Positions 47,010-56,539 of a DNA stretch of 56,539 bases are shown in pieces. The stretch is taken from positions 1-56,539 of the forward strand of contig VNWV01000056.1 in assembly GCA_009801085.1 (NCBI GenBank). Reading direction: 5' to 3'. Made by a program: the position numbers and the translations under genes. Source of the stretch: Lasiodiplodia sp. COLG20 (taxonomy: Eukaryota; Ascomycota; Dothideomycetes; Botryosphaeriales; Botryosphaeriaceae). The notes under the pieces are model-generated. The model did not search any database. It saw only the letters and a program-made list of their open reading frames with translations, and had not been told where the DNA came from. The stretch's first letter is position 1. The number at the start of each line of letters is the position of its first letter.

Positions 47010-48555
47010 CGACAGCAATGTTTGTTGTCGGCCAAGTTTTCCGAGCAAGAGACGATAGGAAGCAGTCCGATTTTAAGTCCTTTTCCTATTTTTGACAGGG
47101 TCCTTCATGTTGGGTGTCAGTTTGGGCTCGGGGCATCACTTGTGGAACGACAGTTGCGCCACCTCTGTCGATCCTTTCGGGCTATCGGCTTGTGCCGGTT
47201 CAGGGTCACGTCGGCCCCGTAAAGTCATGCGGAAGGATCCCGCTGACGACATTCCGTGACCGTTGACGGCCGTTAACGGACCCACAATTTTTGAGGCGCG
47301 AGACAAACGCCAGGAACTGCCAATTCCGGCATTTTCCAAGCCTGAACCCTTGTTACGGTCGTACGGCCAAGAGTCGAGAAGATTCATCGAAGGTTCTTCC
47401 CCAGGATCTTAAGATTACTGGAACCGCTCGTGTGGTTGCCTGCAATCGTGGATTCTACACCGACTTGGGGATCAAGTAAATCTTCTGATCCATCTGCGTC
47501 GGGCAAGCTCCCAAAATCCAGCCATTCATTCTCTCTTTTTTCTAACAGAATTTCTTCCAAAAAGAAGCTCGCTGTAAAGTCAATACCAACCATATCCCAC
47601 GCGTTCGTTGTGTTCATTGCTCTTCAATTCAAACAAGGAATGATGCGTCAAGAAAGTCGAACGCATAGATCCTGTCTCTTTTGGTAAGTGGCGACATGGT
47701 ATACAGGCTTTCGGAGCCGAACAGGCTATCGATTCCCGTTAATCCCTCTACAGACCTTGGTAACATGTCATTGATCACGAATTCCGGTTCGCATGAGGAA
47801 CGCGTCATTCGGGCAAATGGTCGTCCGACGCTGCATCTACGGAAGACCGGAGACGAGTGATCAATCAACGAACGAACGTCAGGTGATAAATGACGCTGCC
47901 GAACGTTATCGCCGACTCGTGGCGCAAGAAGTCAACGGTGAAGCACATCATTCATTGGCGAGAGAATGGCAAAAGCAAAGCTCGGACGGCAGATGGTAGC
48001 GGTACTTATATCATGAGGTCGGTTCGCTTAACTTTACAACACGGCCCAGTGCCTGTTATAGGGTCACGTCCGAGCTTTCATTTCCGTTTCTTTTTTTTCC
48101 CTCGGAGCGCTCGTACTTTCCATACGTTCACACGTCGATCCCAGCGCTTCGATTACCCATTCTATATCTCCATATGTTTAGCAAACCCTAGCGATCTACA
48201 CCGTGTTACTCGCAGCTGCTATTTTTATTGGTCGATCCTGACAGCATGCATGTCTATATTTACTGTAGTAAGAGAAGTCAACTCGTGCAAAGATTAATCA
48301 TGCCCGACATACATCACGCTACCACAAATAACAACGAGATGCCAGTTTTGAGCCGAGGACAGACGCCACAGCTCTCCGCTGGAGCCGGAGTACTCAGCCA
48401 CGGAGTAGCCTTGAAACAAGATTTGGCTCTGAGAATTCGCGTATTTCAAATGCTTGCAAAGATAATCTAGAGATTCAATTCTCCCTAGAATCGCACATCT
48501 ATCATACAACGGCAAAGAGAGTATATCCTAGTAAAAGCGCTCTGTGAGAGTTCCC
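47010..48555. other. Intergenic 1.5 kb, no gene seen
   Basis: This holds the promoter of the monooxygenase gene and the 3' flank of the second HET gene. Short frames only, with no domain. Confidence 0.45.
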
Positions 48556-51027
48556 TTACTCATTCTGATGCAAGAGGCCATGGCGCTCCTTATACGCTTC
48601 CAAGATTGCTTTGGCGTTTTGGTGCGGTTTTTTAGGTGCACACCCCACCCTAAACGGCAGGACGCCATGATGTTTTATCTCTGCGCGTGCAGAATTGACT
48701 TTTACGCAGCCAACGTAATGAGAATCGATGCACATACTACCATCCTCCATTGTCCCCAGACCTGCAGCCAGAACCAGAAGGTACAGTGGATTGTGAGACG
48801 ATTGGCTAGGGGCGTACAATAGAAAGCAGTTATCCGGTGCCTGCAAGGCTCGTTGAATACGCAGTTCGACGGAAGCATGCAAACTGTAAGGCTTCACATG
48901 AGGCACTCGACTGTCTGGAATGGTGTGATACGACCATCTTACACAGGCCGCACCCTCATCGTCCACCTCAATCAAATTGTCGTCTTTCCGACTTCCGTCC
49001 TCATCAAAAGGTTGCTCGCTTGTCACAATACTGGAAGGCAGCCAGGAGCAACCACCCTCAAGACCCAAAGTGACTTTTCCGTGAAGAAGAAGCTCCCGCG
49101 GCGCCTGTCGGTATGAGAGCACCATCTTGCGCATCGTCTCTGCCTGAGCATCACTGTAATCAAAATCTTCAGTCCGGGCGAGGAGAGCGGCGATGGTGGC
49201 ACGGTCGCGCGACCACGACGTTGACCGTGTGCTCAAGATTTTGAATAAGCCTGCCAGTGTTGGTGGCTTTCCCCTGAGGTTCTGGATGATGTCCGCTGCA
49301 AACCTATGGCCCACGCTGCAGACACCTTGGGGGAGAATGTCATGGTCCAAGTCTTTCACGACTTGCTTGTTGGCATTGGTAGGATCCCTGTAGATCACTT
49401 TCACGGATCGGGAGACCGAAAGTTCCAGCGCCGTCCATCCTCTCGTAAACCATGGTGAGAGGATAAGGGCAACGGCGGGACTGCCATCCTCAGCCCAATC
49501 AACTTGCAGCAAGTACTCATCGTGGACCACGGTGTGTTTTGCGTTCTTGTAGTACGACTGCATCTGGTTCAGGGCAATTCTTCTCACTTCCTTCTCCATA
49601 GGAATAGATATTGCGTCCCACCAAATGCCGTCGCATTCCAATTTCTTGGCCACGTCCATAAAGTAAGAAATCAGACATTCGTTCACAGAGCCCGATCCAC
49701 TGGTACCCACACCAGTGCCGTCTGACCAGACATGAGAGATGGCCATGTAGTCCTTTGGGAAAATTTCCGGTTTGGGGTTCTGCAATGCTTCAATCGGCCA
49801 GGCGGTAGTATCCCCGTTCCGCACGGCATATGATAGCCTCGTAAGATCCAGCGTTGTAGTACGTCCGCATTGGCCATTGTCGCATTTGTGCAGCTGTTTC
49901 TTGAGTGCGCTGTTTTCCTGTGACAGTTCACAGAACTGTGCTGAACAATTCTCATGGCCGAAATGTGCAAAAGCATCCGGACGTGGGGCCTTTTCCAACA
50001 AATCAAAGAGAGCCGGCAACACACTATCCAGCCACTCCACGCTCTGAACCACGTTCCAAAGTCGTTTTGGACAGAGATTCAATCTCGTCGCCTTTTCCTC
50101 TGCGTCCACAATGACCTGCGAAAACAAGCTTTGTTTCAAAGCTGTAGTCTGGATCTTTAATGCGGTTTCACTGCCTCTGAGCATTCGATGGCCAAGATCC
50201 TGCACGATCCGTGGCTGAATCTGGCTCGCCCAGAAGAATATTATCTGCCTGACTTGGAAAAGCAGAAATGGGCTATCAGCTTTCTTTGTGGACCTGGACA
50301 GTTTGTACTGCCAGAACCATCGATCGGCGAGGTCTTGTTGGAAGGTGGCCATCACTGAGGAGAAGTGCCTTGCGAATGCGTCTGCATCGAAGTAGTGCAG
50401 CCAGATATCGCCTGCAGCCCATGCAGCAAGCTGGCAGGAAGCCGCTGCGAGCACCCACTCTCGAAATTCGGCCCAGTCATCGCAGTCCGGAATGTGTGGG
50501 GCCAACAGTTTCCTGGCGGCCTGGCAACGGCTTGATTTGCATTCTCTCAGCTGTGCTGACAGGCACCTTGCCTGAAGTGGACCTAAGCGATCCCAGTGCA
50601 CCTGCTCGAGGGAATAATTTGTCTCTTCTCCCCAGGCCAGGTACCCGGGGTGATCAGTGATGAGACCAACAACGCTGCAGACAAAGACAACAGTCAGCTT
50701 CTTGCCATAATAACGGTACTAACAGTAGCTGCTGTTGAAATATGATACTTACCCAGTTGTCAAGTTTTGTGAGAGTGCTCTTGGGTAGAAGTCACATAGG
50801 TGAAGATTCGCACATAGATCGCTGTTGGCATTTGGCGCTCCGGCCTGGAACGGCAGCAGAAGTTTTTTATCCATTTCCCATTCTCTCGGAAGTGCGTAGA
50901 GATCCATCTTCTGGTACTTTTCTGATTCTCTGAGCTTCGCCAATTTCTTGATGAAGGCATCACGATACTTTTGCAAGGCTGCCGCTTCTTCCTCCGCCGG
51001 GCCAGGGATGGGAATTGACTTTGACAT
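48556..51027 (-). CDS. HET-domain protein 2
   Basis: Model: exons 51027-50753 and 50674-48556 with a 78-nt intron (GTAAGT...CTGCAG), giving 797 aa. The N-terminal 390 residues are mostly helical, with a basic/acidic start (EEEAAALQKYRDAFIKKLAK) and a Cys/Asn segment (CDNGQCGRTTTLDLTRLSY). The HET domain begins at about residue 395 with DYMAISHVWSDGTG, then CDGIWWDAISIPMEKEVRR and WFTRGWTALELSVSRSVKVI. These blocks define the heterokaryon-incompatibility family. The C-terminal 250 residues have ELLLHGKVTLGLEGGCSWLP and are otherwise unassigned. It differs strongly from HET-domain protein 1, so it is not a recent duplicate. A foldback element starts 227 bp upstream of its start codon. Confidence 0.9.
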
Positions 51028-51254
51028 AGCTCCCTTGTCTGTAATGTAAGGATGCCTTTTAATTGTTTTGGAGATTCTGTCAATCGATACTGAGATAACG
51101 GTTACTGCGATCGTATACTGCTGTCTTGCGTGAAGAGCAATATTCAAGTGCGGCCCCCACAAATAACCCCGCACCTGAAGGCCTGCAGATGATATGTCAC
51201 ATGGGCATAATCTGACTATTTCGCAGCAGAGACGACGTTCTTGAAGCCACAATA

Positions 51255-51500
51255 TAGGGGGGTGTTGCAGTTGATGGCTAGCGTGAATTTATTTTTCGCT
51301 CATGCCATGGGTATTTGAAGCTATCGTCCGGATGTAAATGTCGAATTAATAATTATACATTCACGTCCGGATGATAGCTTCAACTACCAATACATGTTCT
51401 TTTTTCATTGTGGGGGAAATAAAAGAACTGAGGCAAACCTACGCTATGTTCTCTGGCTCTGCTATTCTTCGCGCTAGCCATCGGCTGCAGCACCCCTCTG
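51255..51500. mobile_element. Foldback MITE-like element, copy 2
   Basis: A 246-bp palindromic element flanked by TA on both sides (51253-51254 and 51501-51502), as expected for a TA target-site duplication. The terminal inverted repeat spans 33 bp (51255-51287 and 51468-51500) with six mismatches, all transitions. An inner inverted repeat of 27 bp (51315-51341 and 51357-51383) has three mismatches, again transitions. The right end reads GGTGCTGCAGCC in complement and CAGAGGGGTG at the tip. It aligns with copy 1 over the left arm, inner arms and right tip. No ORF is present, so it is a non-autonomous Tc1/mariner-type MITE. Confidence 0.85.
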
Positions 51501-53870
51501 TATCATAGCGTTGGTTCTAAATGGTCTTGCCATTTTGGTGACCAACTGCCGAAATACGTGACAACGTGCAACAAAATGCAGTAGGCCTCAAACCCAGCGG
51601 ACAATCACACATAAAGGGTATTTAAAGAATATGCAAATTTTTAAAGAACATCTCCAAATGAATACCCGAATGCCGATCCTGCAACGGGTAGCCAGAGATA
51701 AACGCCATGCTGTTTAAAATTGGTGGTGCGCAGAGAAGACAAAACAAAATATAGTTTCATACGTTGTATGAATACTTGTAAATACGATTCCGAAACCCGG
51801 ACGCCCAGCAGTCAAACATGAAGTAGTGGTTTTTGGTGTAAATGATTGAAACGTAATACCGTTTTTCAAATGAAGGAATCACAATGTTTGTACGCGAATG
51901 ACGAAGTCTCTTTACTTTTTTTTTTTTATTTCTCTTACTTTTTCTTTTACTTAAAATTCAATATCGCACAAATATAGGGAGATCATTCTGCTACTGTAGG
52001 TGAGATATACCTAAAACACTGGGTGGTGCAGCTCGAAGCCTAGACGAGCTGATTCCCAGCTCCCGAAGCATGCGAGTCCACATGCTGCTTCCCCTGCTTT
52101 CAACGGTACGGACGTCAATTCAACAGTAACCATACACAACATATGCAACGAATATGATGAGACACTGACGTGTTGAGCATCTAGGCTCAACAAGAATGCT
52201 TCCAAAACTACGCAGGCGCATGTCGGTCAGAAAAGGTCGGGAGGTGGAAGAAGCAAGCAAAGAAAAGCATTCCAGACACGTGAAACAAGAAGTATATCAG
52301 GCCTAATCGTAGGTGCCAGCGCATTCGTGCGTTGCCGCTTTCATGTTCTGTACGACCATTCGGGTGAAATGGTGATAAATACTTGGCCGCCGCTCGAAGC
52401 CTCATCCCAGCCTTAGCGGCTTCTTCCGGGACCTTGCAGCAATCCGTCAGCCTACGATCCGTGGCTATAAGTCTAATCTTATTATCGTCCCTACGTTTGA
52501 CCATCAGGTACCAGATAAGCAATGCAAGTAAGATCGGGCAGGGATTGCGTCGATGCCTGCAAATGCAGGCACTCGCGGCTTCGGCTGCAGGCAGAGTCTC
52601 GGGGGGCAGCATGGTGTGCCGATGGCGCATGGCTGATGCGCAGTTGACTTTATGGTAGTACTAGAAACGCTCTATGTTATGAAGTGCGTATGGATGGAAG
52701 TACATTCAACCTGATCGCAGATTGGCCCTGATGCAGTGCTGGCAATCTCCACAGAAGTTCGGTATTGAAGAAGAGGACTTGAGAATAATCATCTTTAAGC
52801 TTATTTTTCGTATTGAGAGGAATAGGAGAACGTATCTTGAGAATGATTCGTTGATATCGTGGACGTGCTGATAACGTGATGTCAGATAGATAGCTGGACC
52901 GATAGTCGGAGCGGCTCCGTTCGCCCTGGCTTGACTTCCCCCTGGCGCCCGTCCATCAACAACACATCTACACTATCGAAGACCAGGTCCCAACTCCAAC
53001 CCCTGCATCGTTCCATTTGCGTACCAAGAGGCAGCTTCGTCTGCAGCACCGTTAATTCGCGCCAGTCGCACATCCGTGTATCCCTCATGCCCGCTTTCAA
53101 ACCGCCGCATGGTCTCAGCTTCACCGCCGTGTCGAATTAGTCCATATCCGATACACACAAGCCAGGTCGCATAACTAGAACGATTGAGGCACATGGCGTT
53201 TGAGTATGGATAATCAGAAAAGAGCTGTGCATGGCGCCGTGTTACGATGGATGCATGCACGCGATGGTCCCGCGGAACCATCTGAGGAACCCTTGAAGGA
53301 CCCTTGACCGGTCGTACCCAAGGATAGGGGGCCCCTGCCGATTCCTTCACGTGGAAGCTGTTGCGAGTGTCCCTACGGATCGATTTCCCGGTCTGCATCC
53401 TCGGGGAGCCATGCCGTAGCGCCGGCGGCCGAGCGTCGTATGCATGGCAGAGTGAGAAGATAGGATGAGAGGGCCGCGATCCGAAAACGATTCAGCAAAA
53501 CCACGCCAGGGCCAGCTGGTATTTCCCGTCTCCCGGCCCTGGATTGGACTGTGCTGGCTAAGAGCTTCTTCCCAGGAACAGTGCCTGGCCGGATATGTCA
53601 AGGGGAAGACGCTATCACAGAGGCATTTCCCACACAGCAAGAGCACGGATGAGGCGGCGAGGAAGACTAAAAAGAGTTCAGGAATCTTCACTCATCATCG
53701 AACAGTGTACTGTAGGTGTTTGAGCGGTTCTGACGAGCACTGCATCCGCAGAAGCCAGCCTTTGGGGCTCCACCTTGGAAACCTCCTCCCAGCTTCCCAG
53801 CAGTGACAAGAGCAAAAAAGGAGAGCAAAAAGAGATGTTTGGAACCTCTGAGAGGCTCAAGCGCGACGCT
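51501..53870. other. Intergenic 2.4 kb, no supported gene
   Basis: AT-rich at 51.5-52.0 kb (with a run of T near 51920), mixed composition later. Frames at 52208-52630 and 52973-53398 (both minus) lack domains, and a signal-peptide-like frame at 53347-53691 has no ATG. Confidence 0.45.
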
Positions 53871-53984
53871 TGGCGGTACTGGGAATCGAACCCAGGTTAA
53901 TACGGTATCAGTCGCAAGTCCTAGATGATCTAGAAGCTGTGTTTTCAACCACAACGTATTGTGATACCTCTACACTATACCACC
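53871..53984 (-). tRNA. tRNA-His (GTG) with 43-nt intron
   Basis: Read on the minus strand, the acceptor stem is GGTGGTA (53984-53978) with TACCGCC (53878-53872), and the discriminator is A (53871). The anticodon stem is ATACG (53959-53955) with CGTAT (53904-53900), the anticodon GTG at 53952-53950, and the T arm CTGGG-TTCGATT-CCCAG. The intron is 53906-53948 (43 nt), one base after the anticodon. The acceptor and T stems match the tRNA-His at 589-701 exactly, but D and anticodon stems and intron differ. Confidence 0.93.
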
Positions 53985-56539
53985 GATGAGTTTGGAGGAG
54001 TTTGAAGGCTCCTGTGGTGATTGATGGGGAGTGAAATGGGCCAAAATGCTTATATTTCAAGGGTTTTTGCTCCCCTTGGCGTAGAACGCAAAACACTTGT
54101 TTCCTTGGACCGACAGGCAATTACGATGTCCCTTGAGTGCTCGTATGCAAATTTTCCATTCCAAGGCGTGGGCGTGGGTCCCTCCGGCGGCCGGACTTCA
54201 CTCCCATTGGGCAACTCGGCCCAACTTCACAGCATCAATTTTGCCGAAAGCGAGGCCCCCATCAACTTCATTATACAGTCAGGTGCTTCTTAAAAGCATG
54301 GAATAATAATGACGGAGCTCATGTGCAGAGTGCAGAAGGCGCTGCATGTTACCAAGTCACCAGGACACAAGGGAATCTGAGTGAAGCATTAACCTTTGAG
54401 TTTAGTCACATTCCAATGCCATACCCACATTCCTGAATGCGTTCTTACTGCGCGAGACTTGTTATTGCGGACCCTGCGGAGACGATTGGAAATTGGTGGT
54501 TGGAGCAACGGCCGAAAATTTTTTCTCCACTACCGCTGCCCGATTCAAGGGTCCAAGAACCTGGGCATGGCCTCCACATAACCTGGTCCCTGGGGCTGGC
54601 TAGACCAAGGTGTGGATAGCTTTGAGGGACCGGTCAGAAGTTTCTCGCCTTGCGTGACGTCGCTCTCGAGGGTCGAGGTCGTAGTTGAGGATTCCGCGCT
54701 AGCCGTATTTGGCAACTTCTCCACTACCGCTTTGGTGTGTACCTGCTTGCCCACACGGCAGCCTTGCAAATCGCGGTCGATCCTCATGCCCCGTCAGGTC
54801 TCTGACTACCCAAGATTTTGTGCATGTCCATCGCTTGCGCTGCTTGCATGAGCACGAGTATTCTAGTGCAAGCCGATACTGAATCACCTGCTGCTCCCAA
54901 GTAGCGTCTCTTTCATGCCTAATAAATTTTGAAGTTCAGAGTCTCGTACGTAATGATTGTGCGTAATTCAGCTCTAGCGTCGAGAGATTCGCTGCAAGAC
55001 AACAAACGCTGCATCATCAGTATTGACAAGCACGCATCAGTGTTCGTCATTTCGCGGTTTACTTCTCGATCATCATAAAAAAAATACGTTCCTATCAAGT
55101 AGCCCCTGACAAATAAATATACACATCTTTTCTCCAACATATGCATCCACTCATTCTCACGTTCACAATGGTTTCCAGCTTTCATTTAGACAAATGTGGA
55201 TTAGGAGTAGGTAATAGTGAGCTTGGTAAACAAGATCTTTGTCCTGAGCGTCGCCCATTACATTCGACCTTAGAGCTTAGAAAATGGGAATAGTTGGATG
55301 ATCCTTGGAGGAGAAATTGGATTCTTTCCTTGACTTGAATGCCCTGAGCATGCTGTTGTCTCACAACCCAAATTTCATGCCTGTCACTCAGCTCAGCTCA
55401 CCGAAGACATGTCGAAGTCAGTCAAGTAAAGTGAAGTGGCACTGAACGTCAAACAATGCCCATAGCGGGGAACCACCAAGATCATTCTCTACGCTGACTG
55501 CTATATCTATTAGCATGCCTAGTTCGTGCATGTTCTCGGTTGCACAAGCTGAACCGCCCACTCAACGATTAACTCACTGAGATCCCAACGACTTTCGGGC
55601 CGCCCAAACCACCGGAGGCTTTGAACAATCCCGAACAGGAAAGAGAAGATATGCGCATGAAAGATCGACTGATCCCAACCGCCTTGCCTTTGTCTCTTGT
55701 CGCCCACATGCTTCGGCCGTCTCACTCGGCCACGCCGACGTGTACTTGTCTCTCCTTCCTTGCGTAACCGTGGTAGTGTGGCCGCCCCCACAAACCAACC
55801 AATCAGTCACGTTATCGCCGACGTTCAAATTTGAGGCCTCGTCAATATATTGGGTGCCGAGAGGTCGGTAGCGGTAGGAACACACGCACGCATCGTCTGT
55901 ACTCCACTGACTGGCCTCTCAGCCGCAGCGGCTCACGCAGAGAAAGCGACCGAAACATTCGATGGTGGTTCGAGAGCACGGAATGGTAGCTTCTCAGCTT
56001 TGGCTGGTACGCTTCGAGGGAACATGGCTGCTGCAGCACCAGCCATGCAACCACCAATCGCCAACCATCAACCAACATTCGAAATGCGAAAACGAACGCG
56101 GGCTGGCTGCGGCGAGGAGAGCCAGAAAAGAATTGGGCTGCGATCAACCACAAGCCGTTTCTCGCTGCCCTCGTCTCTTCACCTGTGCCGCCTCAGCCAT
56201 CCAACCGCCCCAGGGCACGCACGCATTAACTGCGCAACGTCCAGAGAGCGCACATTCGCGAACCAACTCCGTCAATATCCGGCCTTCATCTTCCCTTCCG
56301 GCAATTCCATCCCCAGCAGCGAATCAATCGACGAGTCAATAATCAAATCTCCTGCCTGCCTTGCCCGCCGCGCCCTACCTCCCCCCGAAACCTCGCGTAT
56401 CGGCGCCCACCCAACCCACGCCGGCGGCCCCCATGCAATGCCTCGATAGAGGCATAGAGAAGTTCTAGGCCCCACCACCTCCTCCCTAAGGCACTTTACC
56501 CACCTATATAAACTTTCCGCCCCCAAAATGGCCCCCCCC
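53985..56539. other. Intergenic 2.5 kb to window end, no supported gene
   Basis: No domain-bearing frame. The frames at 54137-54436 and 55850-56449 look compositional. The last 40 bp contain a TATA-like CTATATAAA (about 56502-56510) and an ATGGCCCCC at 56528, which could belong to a gene continuing to the right, although the two are closer together than usual. Confidence 0.4.

Noticed and set aside
52208..52630. Open frame of 140 codons with a hydrophobic segment
   Set aside because: No family resemblance, no introns needed, and composition like the flanks; not enough to call a gene.
53347..53691. Signal-peptide-like frame (KIPELFLVFLAASSVLLLCG)
   Set aside because: The frame opens with GTG rather than ATG, and I find no upstream exon that supplies a start.
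55850..56449. Open frame of 199 codons near the right edge
   Set aside because: Low-complexity, Ser/Ala/Arg-rich, overlapped by another open frame; more likely the 5' flank of a gene beyond the window.

Overview
This window is a stretch of nuclear chromosome from a filamentous ascomycete (Pezizomycotina); the class is not resolved. The evidence is intron style (mostly 48-80 nt, GT...AG with a CTRAC-like branch site), a lone 5S rRNA gene outside any rDNA array, intron-bearing tRNA genes, HET-domain genes, a Pth11/rhodopsin-type membrane protein and an ENA-type P-ATPase. Gene models below were assembled by hand from splice signals and reading-frame continuity. I checked that each multi-exon model sums to a whole number of codons.

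Region 1 (0.6-11.1 kb) is an accessory, immunity-like block. It holds tRNA-His, a kinase-ankyrin fusion (minus), a HeLo-like/pseudokinase protein (plus, divergent, 339 bp apart), a TA-flanked foldback element and a HET-domain gene. These three protein types are typical of fungal allorecognition and regulated cell death.

Region 2 (11.4-26.2 kb) is housekeeping: Rit1-type initiator-tRNA ribosyl transferase with a C-terminal extension, ENA-type cation ATPase, an HSL-family esterase, ribosomal protein eL41 (25 aa, with a 7-nt last coding exon), an FHA-domain checkpoint/meiotic-type kinase, ARPC3 of the Arp2/3 complex (6-nt first coding exon), and the clamp-loader subunit RFC3.

Region 3 (26.2-40.7 kb) is mixed. 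It has a 3.5-kb stretch without a supported gene, a seven-helix rhodopsin-family membrane protein, an intron-containing tRNA-Ala, a DUF89 damage-control phosphatase, a secreted GH27-like glycosidase with a GPI-type tail, and a secreted protein ending in a 36-nt tandem repeat.

Region 4 (40.7-56.5 kb) is gene-poor and accessory. It has a 5S rRNA gene, an intron-containing tRNA-Gly, a frame-broken GPI-type cell-wall protein gene, a phenol-2-monooxygenase-like flavoprotein, a second HET-domain gene with a second copy of the foldback element just upstream, and a second intron-containing tRNA-His. The last 2.5 kb shows no supported gene.

The most noteworthy signals are the immunity-like cluster and the pair of related Tc1/mariner-style foldback elements, each about 200-230 bp upstream of the start codon of one of the only two HET genes in the window.
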